The translations under genes and the position numbers were made by a program. The notes beneath the pieces were generated by a model that saw only the letters and a list, made by a program, of their open reading frames with translations, made no database searches and was not told the origin of the DNA. Positions 24,443-37,810 of a DNA stretch of 64,000 nt are shown piece after piece (position 1 is the first letter of the stretch; every line of letters starts with the position of its first letter). This DNA is from Nymphalis io. Taxonomy: Eukaryota > Arthropoda > Insecta > Lepidoptera > Nymphalidae. Location: NCBI RefSeq assembly GCF_905147045.1, contig NC_065918.1, forward strand, positions 8,618,001 to 8,682,000, given 5' to 3'.

Positions 24443-26485
24443 TTTACTATAACAATAAAAACACAAGCGAATTTCAATACATCGAATTGATAACTATACA
24501 CAAATAATAATAAATGTGTGAGTAAAATGAATAAACATATGCATTTGCACAATATGATATGTATTTATTGAGGTTTACAATTACAATTTCTATAAGTTTA
24601 ATGCAAAAATCCACTTACATTATTATTATTATAATGAGTTATATCTATCAAATACAATATTCAATTTGAGCTAATTTTAACAATTTGACTTATTATTCGC
24701 GATATGCCCGCTCCGCAAGGAGGCTCAAAAACAATAAGCGCTCTATGACAGACCGTAGTGGTCACCCAATAAATGTACGGAACTTCGTCAGGGTCATCTG
24801 ATATCGATATTTATACTAACTATAGATGCAAATATTTGTTGATACGACTCGTTACGTCCGACAAATCTTCAATTTATTCACATTATACATTTAATGAGAT
24901 TGATTTGTGACACTCGATAAATAATAATAGAAAATCACAAAAGCTTCGGTCTCATGAATATTTTATATGAATACATTTTCGATCTGTATGTGCTTTCATT
25001 GTTCTACATATCTTATCGCGTTGCGACTTTATCAGTGTAATAATACTGCATATCCTGGAAATATATTGATACTTAAAGTAAATATTGATGTTTAACCATT
25101 ATATTAAATTAAGTTCTGAATCCTTTACAACTACTTAAAAGTATTTCGATATATTTTGTTATTTAAGATTTTTTTTGTTATTATATTTATAAGAGCATTT
25201 AATTAGGATTATTCATGCCTGTTTCATAGAATTTGCCATATCGATTGAACTTTATGGGCTCTGCTTCGATTTGTAATTAATACTCGTAAATATCATATAT
25301 TGATGATATAATGTTATAAACATATATGCTAAAACCACATTTATATGATGTAACTGTACAACATTTTACAAAATTCAATATACCTAATTAGATATAATTC
25401 AATTATAACATTACTTGTTGTATTTTTGTTGTATGACATTCAAAAATCCTGACCTCTGATATTCTGATAATTATTTTTACATATGAAAACTTTTTCAGTT
25501 TCATCATGGCACCATTTTTCTACTAATTTTATGAATGATGATTTGAGGGGGTATGAATAAAGGTAACCTTTAAGCAGTCATCGCGCAAACGTGAGTTGGG
25601 GTTGAATGGGACCAAGTTAGTAGAGTTTTTTCTACATTCTTAGAACTACGCTCTGTGACAATACAGAACAGTGGATTTGGTGTATTTTCCTTGCTTTAGT
25701 ATGAAAATCTGCCCAAGAGGCAGCGAACTGAGAGAGATTTAGTAATATAATTAATTGTTTAAAATTTTGGTTTTGATCAATTATCATTCTGTTCATTTTC
25801 TTCTCCTTCTTATTTCTAATAGTTTAGTAGAAACTTAATTTATTTGTCTGTTATCATGTTAATATTTAAGTAATTTTGTTCTATTTGTTTACTGAATAAT
25901 AAATAAATATAGATAAAAACGGCAAACACGGCAATCTACATATATAAAAACCAAGCATTTTAGAAGTATCTACCTCCAATGACATCGTAAAATGCTCAAA
26001 ATATTTTAGTATTGAGAATGCAACGTTGATTTTCTGTCCCAACATATAGTTATAGAGAAAAAAATGTGCAATATTTAATACACCGGAAAGTCATCATGCT
26101 GCCTCTGTTCCAGTACCAACCATTCTTCGAGTTAAAATAATCAAAAGGTAGCCGGTAAGGTACTGTTCAGCTTAAAACAGGACATTTTGTAAACATTAAC
26201 GACCTAACTAAAATATTGCAGTAATTACAACATTTGACAGAGGAATGATAAAATAATTTGCGCGTGTAAACGTATACAATATTATTATCAATTGCATTAA
26301 TTTACATTGTAAGCTAATAAAAATCACCACTTTGTTGCATTGAGCTAAAGCTACAATGGATAATAATCAAGAATGACTTGTTTACCGAAAGTGAGTTTTT
26401 TTTTTATTGTTTGTTACCCTTTTCCGTTTACAACTATTCAACCGATGATCATGAATGAATGAATATATATATATATATATTGGCA
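24443..26485. other. Intergenic upstream of Pde11
   Basis: Contains the putative promoter and 5' UTR region of Pde11, but no TATA box or clear initiator can be singled out. No gene is supported. Confidence 0.45.
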
Positions 26486-26486
26486 G

Positions 26487-26695
26487 GATGGGCGAGAGAT
26501 TGATGCATCTTCCTTCGGGAATACGCGCGTTCTGATCTCTCGCTAAAGCTATTAAAAAATATTACACCCCATCATATTGCCTCTACTGGTGACAGGGGGG
26601 TCGGTTCATTTTTGCCCAGAGTATCGGAATTGCGATTCAAAGGATAAACGCTGCTAGCATTCATGCCACCGTTCCACGCGGTCACGATTTGTACA
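26487..26695. repeat. Interspersed repeat fragment
   Basis: Moderately GC-rich block beginning ggatgggcgagagattgatgcatcttccttcgggaatacgcgc and ending accgttccacgcggtcacgattt, preceded by a (TA)n run. It resembles a widespread lepidopteran interspersed sequence by recall; class unknown. No other copy is in this window. Confidence 0.4.
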
Positions 26696-26699
26696 GTAA

Positions 26700-27941
26700 C
26701 TATTCTTAATTTTTATTTGTAAAACAAAAAAAACACAATGGTGTAATCAAAAAGTTTTCATCACATTGAAAAAGGCACCTTTGCTTTTTTATAGGGATTA
26801 CCGTTCAAAAAGATGTGTCGATACACACCAAGTTTTTCAAATTATGACATTTTTTATATTGTAGTCCCAATGTACGCGATTTGAAAATTTCACGAGCAGG
26901 ATATATACATAACATAACATATATAATACTAGTTATGATATCTCAATTTATCAATGTTCTCGTAATTACTAGAATGCAACAGTTTTTTCATCAAGTTATA
27001 ATAGACATCTAATAAAATTCAAAAGCAAAATATATATAGTTTTTCATATTGCATGCTATGAAGTACTATTATGAAGTGCCGCTTCTAAAAAATCTAATAT
27101 AACATTTATTTTAATCGTTTCAGACGCAAACAGTTTTCTGTCAGAGGAGTCGTCTATCTGAGATCATTTTGGACGAGGTGTATATACGACGCATATACGA
27201 TGATTGACGATTTCACATACAGTGGAAGCGCAAAAGTATTCCTAGGCGAAGGAGAAAATACTCGCAACTAAAATATCCACCCATCTTCACCATGATAAAT
27301 TTCAGCTGATTATGTAATTTTAAAGTCTATCACAGTTAAAAATCGGCTTAATTGAATTAAAGGCGACATGCATAAAATGTGGAAATTTTATCGATAAGAT
27401 TCATGCCTGGATCAAATTATTAACATTAATAAAAGTTAAAAATACAAACTTTCATGATATTCAAATTATATATACATTCCATGAAAACTATTTCAATTTA
27501 AAAATTATTACTTTGTAGACTAAGCTGAAATAATAAAAAAGTAAAGATGCTTATTTTCGAAAATAGTAAAATCATTGTAATATTAATAATATATATATAT
27601 ACCGTCACTATATTTATAATATATAATAAATTTATCGACGTTGACAATCAATGTGTCCTCAACCCTGATATTTTGCTTTGTATACAACCTTACAACTCGA
27701 TATCATATCAAAACTATATGCATCTCATTCTAACAATAGCAAAATTACCTGAGCGAAGAGCGCAAATACTTATTAATTAGTTTACGCTCAATAAAGCTTC
27801 TTTTACGACTTATTGATTGTTCTGAGGTGCAAGAATTCCTGTGTTTTTGATGGCTTCAAATTACCTGTCAATATATAAGTAAATGATACAAAATGATAAA
27901 TAATGAAGGTAATGAATTATCTGACTCAAATATGACTTAAA
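26700..27941. other. Intergenic upstream of the carrier gene
   Basis: AT-rich 5' flank of the carrier gene. A frame at 27547-27780 is low-complexity and isoleucine-rich and is not taken as a gene. Confidence 0.5.
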
Positions 27942-30900
27942 ATGGTAGGTTATCGAAAAGATGAATCATTGACCCCAAATCAGAAGTTAATAGCAGGTGG
28001 TATTTCTGGGATGGTAACACGGTTTTTAACTCAACCGTTGGATGTATTAAAAGTGAGAACTCAACTACAAAAGAAAGTAACAAAAGGTAAACCACCAAAT
28101 GTTTTCGAGACAACTAAAAAGATTTTCTTCGAAGAAGGTGTCACAGCCTTCTGGCACGGCCACAACCTCGGTCAGGTAAGACTCTAATAGATGTCATACT
28201 TGAATACAAAAATACTTATATCACAAATAAGATGAAGTTTGAATTTCAAAATCATTATTCTTACAGATGCACTCAATAATATCTACGACATCACAGTTTT
28301 ACGTTTACGAAGTGACAACCAAATATGTTTTTAGTTCACATGTAAATCCTAAATATAAGTAAGTAATAAGAATTTACAATTACAAACTAACTGCTTAAAT
28401 TAGTTGGTTTATAAATCCAGATCTATATTAATGATATTTCAAAAATTATGCTACGTCACTGTTTATTATATTTACTATCGTACGTTTTTCGAGATAAAAA
28501 TCTATCTACCTTGAAAACCCAGTTGATTGTAGTGATAGACAGGCGAATTTTATTAAATTTGAATATCCACAATCTAAAATATTTATAACACACTCTTGTG
28601 AGTTTAATCGACATTGCAATATAAAACTATAAGGCGCTAAACTAATTAAAATAAAAACGAAAATTTAATGATGAATTATTTGTTATTGTAGAAGTTTTCT
28701 TGAGTTTATGTGTGGAATATGTGCTGGCTGTTGTAGCGCCACACTATCCACACCTCTAGAAGTAATACGAGTTCGACAGATGTTAATAAAGGAACAATAT
28801 AGAGGTTTTATAAATGGTACCAAAGCAGTATACAAATCTGGTGGCTTACTAGCATTTTACGAGGGATGGGCAGCTGGAGTCCTCATGGTAATATCATTTT
28901 AAATAAAACTTTAAGGTTTTTAAATCCTACATTAAAAGTAAATTAATATGCATTGAGTTTTTTATCATTTAAATAATCATTTGAATAATCTTATATTGAA
29001 CAAGATTATTCAAATGATAAAAAGCTTGAAGTCGATATTTGTTGATTTACGAGTAGAGCATATTTGGATACCTAACTACCTATGTTATTTAATTGGATGA
29101 AGTTAGATGAGTGTAATCACTGTATTTTAATCAGTTCTTTTCGGAAGAATATACGTTACAGACCGCGCGATAGCTATAAATTTAATATAATCTTAAAATA
29201 CTACTTTAATAAAGTATATTTATATTTTTAGTTTCAAGTGGGCATCTTTAGCCATGGTAGGTATTTGCATATCTGTTATATAAAATTGACTACAACCGCG
29301 TTGATTTAAAAGATAGCTTGTATGGCTGTAGATCAGGAGCATTCGGTTTGAATGAGTCGAACGAAATACTATCTGTAATTGCGCATATACACTTATGTAC
29401 TATAAATTATCCTGCGTTGTTTGCTAATCTCCGGGAAGAATGGCTGCCTTGGCCGAATTAAGTAATGAGGGCGACATCATCATCATCATTACATTTATAA
29501 TCGTTAAAAATATCTTCGTATTTTTGCTATTTTTTTTAATTGATTTTCAGTTAGGGCCTCAAGTTGGAATAACCTTCTCCGTGTTCAGTTTTCTACAGCC
29601 ACTCTTCCTCAACTATCTGTACAGCTGCAATGGAAATTGTACCCACCCAAAAGTGAATGCCCATAAGCCTGAGCATCTTCTCTTTGCCACGACTGCCGCC
29701 GGCAGCATCGCTGGTCTCATCGCTAAAGTCCTAACGTATCCGTTGGATCTAGCAAAGCGTCGATTACAAATAGGAGTAAGTACTAAAATCAATAAACTTA
29801 CTGTCGAAATTAACTATGCAAAATAACATGAAAATAAAAACAAAATAATAGAGACTGCCTAACTCATTTTGTTATCGCCTGTTATCATCAAATATAATAA
29901 AAGGAAGTATCTGTTAGAGTTTATCTATTTTCGGGTATATTTAGAATAATTTCATTCTATCTAATCTGTAAAAACTCGGACCGAACGAACCGAAAACAAA
30001 TACTTAAGCTTAAGTATTTTCAAACGACCACCTACCTGTTAGAAATATGTCAAAACTATAAACCTTAAAATTTGACATATGCTATCGCGGCCTTTTTTTA
30101 AACCTTTTTAAGAGGAACAATTCCGTCATACCATGATTGTTGCGCAACTTTAACGTTTTACGAAGCGAACGCAACGAAAGCTTTCAAAAGAAATAATTTT
30201 TCCCCGTTTTTGCAACATTTTTCATTGATGCTCCGCTCCTGAGCGGTTGTAGCGTAATATTATATAGCCTAAATATAGCTTAACTCAATAAATGGGCTAT
30301 CTAACACTAAAAAACATTTTAATTTGAACCTGTTAGTTTCTGAGATTACCGCGATCAACCAATCAAACTGTTCAGCTTTATAATATTAGCATAGATTAAA
30401 AGACGAATCAAACGGTTTTGAAAGAAGACGGACTATACAATGTAGGACTAGACATTTTGTGACGCTAGAGTTTTTATAAGTGGAACTTTTGATATTGGAC
30501 GTTTAAGGAAACTGGACATTATGGGACTGGATGTAATGGAGCCCTGGTCACTTTACCATACTAGACATTGTCATCCAGAATGTAAAAACCTAAAGTCTAG
30601 TAAGTTGATTCAGTCACGTAACGAAAGGAGCATTACGCATGAAATAACTCAACCGAAATAGTAATTTATGTCGAATGTCCAGCTTAGACTTTCTCAAGTT
30701 TCTACAGTCAGAAGTAGCAATTTTGATGTGAATATATATTATTATAAGAAAAAATATGTAATGTAATTGTAAGTGTAAACTAAAAATTCAATTGACATAA
30801 TTTTTGTGTTTACACCGTTAACATTCTTGAAATTCGATTGTAAGAAATATGTTACCAAAAACAAAATCATCCATACCGAAAATATACTTAAGACTATAAA

Positions 30901-31191
30901 TGCTTGATGGCAATCATAATTGTATTACAGTGTAAGCTTGTAATTTTTTTGCATTTTTATTTTCAGAGTCATAAAGCGGATGCAAAATTTTACACGCCAA
31001 CAACATCAAGAAACTTAGTCCAATGCACGAAGTTAATGCAATGTATCTCAGAGACATATAAAGTAGAGGGTTTCTGGGGTTTGTATAGAGGATTATCTGT
31101 CACAATATATAAAGCCCAGATGACGAACATCGTAACATTTACGACTTACGAACTTGTATGTTACTTTATAAGACAGATGAGAGATACCTAA
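27942..31191 (+). CDS. SLC25A19: Mitochondrial thiamine pyrophosphate carrier-like protein (SLC25 family)
   Basis: Five exons, 27942-28175, 28267-28358, 28692-28887, 29551-29775 and 30967-31191, join in frame to 323 residues, the usual size for a mitochondrial carrier; introns are GT/AG. The three repeats each carry the carrier signature Px[DE]xx[KR]x[KR]: QPLDVLKVRTQLQ (repeat 1), TPLEVIRVRQM (repeat 2) and YPLDLAKRRLQ (repeat 3). The start MVGYRKDES, the VTRFLTQPLDVLKVR block and AFWHGH closely parallel the human thiamine pyrophosphate carrier (MVGYD..., VTRALISPFDVIKIR, AFWKGH), which imports ThPP into mitochondria across the inner membrane. Glycine-rich half-repeat motifs (GFWGLYRGLS, AFYEGWAAG) are present. 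Repeat 2 has an unusual cluster of cysteines (CGICAGCC). Introns hold a perfect hairpin (28976-29018) and a Helitron-like repeat (30070-30395). The substrate is inferred from similarity only; a diverged paralogue is possible. Confidence 0.88.
28976..29018. repeat. Perfect 17-bp inverted repeat in a carrier-gene intron
   Basis: atcatttgaataatctt at 28976-28992 is exactly complementary to aagattattcaaatgat at 29002-29018, with a 9-base loop. Partial copies of the same words flank it (ttttttatcatttaaataatc). It could be a foldback-element relic or form an intronic RNA hairpin. Confidence 0.7.
30070..30395 (-). mobile_element. Non-autonomous Helitron-like repeat in carrier intron 4
   Basis: Read on the minus strand it starts at 30395 with TC after an A, followed by tatgCTAATATTATAAA, the same terminal word as the element at 54046. 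The body (cccgtttttgcaac, ttgatgctccgctcctgagcgg, aatgggctatctaacact) belongs to a very common lepidopteran repeat. The 3' end is not clear. Confidence 0.5.
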
Positions 31192-32119
31192 AGATAAAAA
31201 ATAATCTGTTTATTCAACTATTCAACAAATGCCTTCTTTATAATGGCGACTATTTATTTTGCTACAAAGTGTAGTGTAATCCTGTAATCTTGTATTTTAT
31301 GTATGTACTCGTATATTATTGTCTATGTCGTATACTATTGTCTATAATCTTTCTAGTGCTGTTACAAGTGATAAGTTGATTAAATGGGTTACTTATTTTA
31401 AATATATAAATATCTATTATATATTAACACTTCTTTTAGGGTAATAAAAAAATGTATGGATAAAAAAACCGTTTATTTTTCTTTGGTTCCTACATTATAT
31501 AATGGTAACTTTAAGCAACTTTGTTGGTTTTATTTTTCACAATTCGATAATATTTTAACCGTGACATCTTTGTTCAGAAGAGAGAGAATTATTTAAAGAA
31601 ACAAAGGTTTAGGTATTCAAACAAAATGAACATAACATATAAAAATATCTTATGTTTAAAATGTTGAAATTAAAATGTTGAACGGTATCTTCGACATTTT
31701 TACAATCTTTTGACTAGTTAATTGTGAAAATGTTTATAACATAATTTGACCGCTTTTTAACAGAACAAAGAATATCAAAATCAACATGTAAAAAAACAAA
31801 CTAACATATTCCAAGAACGTTTTCTCTACTTAAAATTTACCTGAAACAAAAATAAATATTATGTAGTAAAATTCATCATTATTAATATTATATAAAAAAG
31901 TTATTTTTCTGTGTATTTTATGAAATATTTAATTGCGATTATATAAAAATATTATACCGAATTAAAATAGGAGAATTTACTACCATTTGTAGCTTACAAA
32001 ATAAAATAAAAAATTATAATATCAAGCCGACTCAATCGAACAGCTTAATTTTGCTTTGTTTTTAAACCATTTACCCAAACGGGCTACTTACTTATAACTA
32101 AATACTGTTTGGATATAAA
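31192..32119. other. Intergenic between convergent genes
   Basis: 3' flank of the carrier gene, with a candidate AATAAA at 31443-31448, about 250 bases past the stop, and the 3' flank of the secreted-protein gene. Nothing else is supported. Confidence 0.5.
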
Positions 32120-35063
32120 TCAGTGCCAGCCGTGCGACAGCGACTCGCTCTCCCATCCGTGGTGGTGCTCCTCCTGGTGATGATGGATGGGCACAAACAC
32201 TTGCTTCTCTACTTCCACCTTCTTGATCACAGGCACAGGAACGTGCTGGATGACAGGCACAGGCACGTGCTTGATAACAGGCACCTCTTTAATCACAGAC
32301 ACCTCCTTAACAACAGGCACGTGCACAGGCACATGTACTTTGGAGACGTGATGGTGATGAATGGTGTGAACCTTGTATGGAACGTGGATGGTTACGTGTT
32401 TGCTGAAAAATAATATTTTGATTTATTTATTTATTGAATTTCACAGGGTTAATAATACATTCGAATTCAAAAATTATAAAATCAATTTTGTGCTAAGTTT
32501 CGATAAACAGCTTGTTACATCAAATTTCTCGAAGTGTGTTGAATGGCCTAGTATACAACTTTATGTTAGAAAATCATAATTTTCTCTACGTTACCGGTGA
32601 AAGCGACACTCGTTATTCCTACTTATACATTGTTATTGTCAAATTGCTTTAATCGAATACACTCGTATCAAAATGTAAACAATTTCATTCTCGTTAGTCT
32701 AATACATCACAAAAACTCAACACTGCAATAAATAATTATTAAATATATATTCGGTTATTTAAATATGTTCTTGTAAAATTGCGCGAATTAATATGTAATA
32801 AAGTTCTCAAAAGATATTTTATTTATATAAGCACATCATTAAACGAGACTATTTTTATATAAGTATATACAAAATATTGCGCTACTAAACATTACCTAAC
32901 AGATAATTATTGTTAAGAACAGGCTTAAGTATAGGACTCAATCGTACATTCCGACTTCATTCCAAAGGCTTATGCGATTGAGCCTACGTGAGTAATCGGT
33001 CTTCTACATTTTAATTACAAAAAAGAAGCATATCACACTATCTTGTTTAATACTTCAGACAAATATACTAAATATCGTAATATAAACGAAAAAAAATTAA
33101 ATCCGCAAATTTAACGTATTCAATTATGTACCAACATGTTATTTTTTTGCTATACGATCACATTATTATAGCTTGTAATTATTTAGAATAAGAAGTGTTC
33201 AATTGCATATTTTAATATTTCCTTTGACTTTTACAAGATACGTAGAGTATTTGCGTAATAATGTTACCTTTCTGTCTTCACAAGGCGAACTTTGTTCCGA
33301 CAATTATTTATTATTACAAAGAAAGTGCAGTAACCGTTGCTCGTATACCATTATGTCATCATTAATATATCAAATACTTAATGTTTAATATCCGCAAACG
33401 AAACAATGTTAACCACATGAACGGTGTTTATATTAATGACACTATCTAGGCTACCGAACTGGGACTTTGGCTCTAATTGTTACAAAAAAAAAATTATATA
33501 ATATTTCTTTAACATTATTGAATGAGATAAGTCGTATGCCAACATTTACGTTTATGGTTATGCAATGACGGGAAGGAGTTACCGAGCATTTAATAAATAA
33601 TTCCATCGAAAGCACAGCCTTTCACTAGAGTATGCCGATCAGATTGATGTTTCTGAAGTATTCTAAGCAGTTACTTATGCATTGCATAAAGTAACAAAAG
33701 TTTAATCATTGAATGCTAATGAATATAAAAGGATTACATTACACTAGTAATTACTTTAATACATAATATACGCAAAGCTAAATGTTAGAGGTGTATGTGT
33801 TCAGATGTCGATGGTAACGTGATAATGCAATACGGCAACGATCTTGAATCTCATAGAAACACGATTTCTACATTTTACACAACAATCACAAATAGATCAA
33901 ATTATCTAGGTTTTTTGATATTTGCATCTTTAGTGACCAAATATTTTATAAAAATAACATTGTTTTTAAATAAATACTTTAGTTCGATTTATTCTAATGA
34001 AATTAATTATAAATTAAAATAAATATAACTCAACACGTAAAATTAAATTTTACTCAACTAATTGTATAACTGTCTCATGTAATATCCCATTGCGTCATAA
34101 AATACCAAAGTATGTGCGAAGATATGTGTAAGTGTACCCAAATAAATTATTTTGATTATTATATAATTTAAACAATTAAAACACACGTTCTCATTTAAAA
34201 TGTTGCAATACCAAAATAATGTCAGTAGTCTTTTTAACAACATGCTACGTATAAGTTTTTGCGGCATACCGCAGCCTTAGTTAATACCGTTCATGACTCA
34301 TGATTATTTTATGGTCATTTACAAAAAAAAAATAGTATATCGGATATCGTATGAATAAAATACAGAATTTATTTGATTACTCAAATGATTAAAACGTTTA
34401 ACTATTATAAGAATCAACTTATGTAAAATATTGGTTTAAAAAAAGAAACACGTCCATTTGAGATTACTTTCCTTTGATTTTATTATCTAATCACGTTAGT
34501 AAACTTAAACGTTGGAATAACAATGTAAGCCTTAGATTTGTAAAGCAAACCTTTTATTTATTTTATTTTAGTTATTTAGGCAATTGTAAAGCATGTTATA
34601 TAATTACGTCAAATGTATATAGTACTTAAATAAAATAGAAAATCACTTTATGAATGAAATTAGATAACGTCTACATGTTTACAATCAACAACGTTCAAAT
34701 CATTACAAAATAAAAAGCATTGTATAGCGTAGCTTAACTTTACTTTTTATATTGTAAATATAGTAAACTTGAACTTAAGTTTTATAAATCTACGTAGTTT
34801 TTTATTTCAAATTTATAGTCTCGTATTTTAATATAAAAATATTTTTTGTATTTTTTTCTTAATAAATGTATATTTGCAACAAAGTAATGAATACTCACTG
34901 TCCACCGCCTCCCGGGGTAGGAACGGCAACTACTGCAACAACCGACAGGGCGAGGAGCTGAAACAATAGGCAACCATAGCTTACATTAATAAATAAATAA
35001 GGTAATAAATTATAATATAACTATTTTGATAAACGGTACACTTACGGCGATTTTCGCGTACAT
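32120..35063 (-). CDS. Small secreted Val/Pro/His-repeat protein (probable cuticular or extracellular matrix protein)
   Basis: Three exons, 35063-35046, 34957-34899 and 32402-32120, join in frame to 119 residues. The first two encode a signal peptide (MYAKIALLALSVVAVVA, cut probably before VPTP) and a glycine run; this short first coding exon interrupting the signal peptide is common in insect cuticular protein genes. The mature part repeats Val-Pro-Val/Ile units (HVPVHVPVVKEV, EVPVIKHVPVP, QHVPVPVIKKVEV) with alternating charged residues, between two histidine clusters (IHHHHV and IHHHQEEHHHGW). No chitin-binding Rebers-Riddiford consensus is visible, so a cuticle role is inferred from composition and secretion; metal binding by the histidines is possible. 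A TATA box lies at 35154-35159, about 90 bases upstream of the start codon. No known family name can be given. Confidence 0.85.
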
Positions 35064-35153
35064 CTTTCTTAGATTGGCTGGACTGATTCAATGGAACACT
35101 TGGCCTGCTGAGACTCTCTGGCTTTCTACTTACTCCAATCCTTCCTCAAGCTT

Positions 35154-35159
35154 ATATAC
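35154..35159 (-). promoter_or_regulatory. TATA box of the secreted-protein gene
   Basis: TATATA within tgtatataagctt on the minus strand, about 90 bases before the start codon at 35063, leaving a 5' UTR of about 60 bases. Confidence 0.55.
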
Positions 35160-37714
35160 ACCATTCTTGTGTCCAAGAATTGCATAATCCTTCCCCCAGG
35201 TTCCTTACCAGCCCGAGTAATCCGACCACATTAGAAAGGTGATACACTTTGAACAGTTTGAAGTAGAAAGGTGCCTTTTGAAATTGGTGGGGAACACTCA
35301 GGTGGGGTAGATTAACGAATAATTCTAAAAGTGCACTGTGTAGGTTTATGTGTACTGCCATTAAAGTGTTTCCGAGTTATAATGCGTGTGATAGATTCTC
35401 GAGTGCACTTATTTTATTTCTAATATTAAATGTTATTATTATCGAATGACGTATAATCACTGTGTTTTTACTTGTATTTTTTTTTTCAGGAAGCCGAATT
35501 TTATTTGATTATTTTTATTTTGTAAACGCGGTTTGACTTTAACGCAGTGCAGTAAATATTTTACATGAATGTTTTTAATGATAATTTTAACTGAACCATT
35601 TTTAATATATTTTTTTTATTTGTTATTAATGATTGCGTGCGTGAGTTAAACGGTTATGTAAGTATAAGTAAATATAATTATTTTCAATTATCTTCATTGT
35701 TTCAATTATAAACTTAAGTTACTCGCTTTCATTGTATTATATATTAAATGCTTTGCGATTTCCAAGAATATGTTGGATACAATGCTGTGCGTTATAAAAT
35801 AAATCATATAATTACATAAAATCAAATATAAATAATTAATTGATAAAGTTCTAGTAATACATTTTAAACTTACATACACATTCTAATATAATTAATATTG
35901 CTTGAATTTAATGCGACTGTTTATTGATATATTTTATTAAAAATATAATTACAAACTGTCAAAGATAACCTGTACGTACAACCAATTCGTAATGTTTACG
36001 TTATAAAAAAAACATAAACACACATTCAACGTAGTAATAGTAATTAATATAATAAATGTATACACATTCGACAAAAACAAAAGCAACAAAGAATTTGATA
36101 CAAAATACACCCAAAACTGCTGAACACGTTTGTAATGGAATAATAATGGAAATTTATTAAGCAAATGTTATGAATAAAAAAGGATTACAAAGAAGGCTAA
36201 GAGAAGATGATTATGATGATGATAAGAGACATCGACAGAACATTGAGTCCTGTCGATTTAAAGGCATACATTTAAACGAACATAATTTTATTACTATTTT
36301 ATCATTATAACGTTGATTGTTTTTTTTTTATTTATTTTTTTAATATATTTAATCTAGACGACTTTAAAATTCTAGGACGTCTTTTTGAAATAACAATATC
36401 TAAATGTATAATACAAAGCCAAGTAGCTCTTATAAGTATAATAAAAAATATTAGTAAAGCTAGATGGGCGAGTCTTATTAATTTAATATTGTGTTACAGT
36501 TGTATAAAAAATATTATAAGTAAAATATAAAATCAATAATAATTTAAAATATATATCTACGTATTTATTTTTTTAATTATATCCCATTCCGAATTAGAAC
36601 GAAATGTTAGTCATACGTTATATAAAATACCAGTTATTACGCAAAAAGTCAAATTTTAGTCCAATTTGTTAAAATCTGCTGAAAAATAAATTACCTTTTA
36701 CTTGTTACATAAATCAGTTCAAAAGATAATCAAAAAATCTGTTCGATTCGATTTCGAATTTTGCAAAATCGATTTGCAAAATTCCAATTTTTTTAATTAC
36801 TTGGAAGTGTCGGGAATAATATAAATAATAAGGTTGTTATATATTATATTATATTATATATATTATGTTATATATTATATTGCATATAATATTATATTGT
36901 ACGAAAATCCTTCATTTTTTAAGAAAGAGCTATGAAATTTGTATTTCAACAGTTACGGGTAAAACGATCACTGTGATATTATATGTCAATGATTACTACT
37001 TTCCTTATCGGTTCTTCTCGATGGAATCTACAAGATGAACCTATGGTAACTATAACTTAAATTTTATCTTGTGTAATGCTGGTTCAGGTTGTAAGGTGCT
37101 ACTAAAAGCTTTGTATTAAAGTATATTTTCATTTGATTTGGTTATATGATTGTATAAAAACGAAATTAAAAATATTGAATACAAATACAATAATATTAAC
37201 ATTGAAATATTCATTATACAAATATCAATAGGTATTTACGGGCAAAAGATTGTTACAAAAAAATGAGTTTTATTTTAAAAGAACTATGTACAATTGCTAA
37301 ATTTATTACGTTATTGCAAAACTATAAAATGAAATATACACATAATAAACAAAAACATCATATATTTTTAGCGATCAGTGTACATAGGGGGCAGTTACGT
37401 AAAATTATTACCACAGTGTTCAGTGTAATAATTCCAAACATGATACAATTATTAAAGATCTTTCGGACGCAAGAGAACGAGGTTTAAAATTACACGTCTT
37501 TTTCGACATAGCATGTACGTAAATAGCGCGTAAGAAAGTAACAGCACATAAATGCTTCACTGCTGGGCTCTCTCAACTCAATCAGCTTAGGGCTTTTTCC
37601 ACTGAGCTACTTAGTGGTGAAAATAAATGTGACAGATTTTCATATGACACATTTATTTTCTCACTATTTATTTCTTCGCCTGCACTAGATTAATTATTAT
37701 TATAAACGCAAATG

Positions 37715-37810
37715 TATCACATCAAAACTTATAGGTGCTTGCCCAGATTTAAGGCCGTCGTCGGTATAGTTCCTCATATCCTATCTACTAGGTCACCACA
37801 CATAAGAGAC
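37715..37810 (-). repeat. Fragment of tRNA-headed SINE (head region)
   Basis: ataggtgcttgcccagatttaaggcc followed by ctactaggtcacc matches the head of the SINE at 61993-62300 in the same orientation, including decayed A and B boxes. Confidence 0.5.

Noticed and set aside
32123..32413. Plus-strand frame over the last exon of the secreted-protein gene
   Set aside because: It is the antisense shadow of the real minus-strand exon with its repeats.
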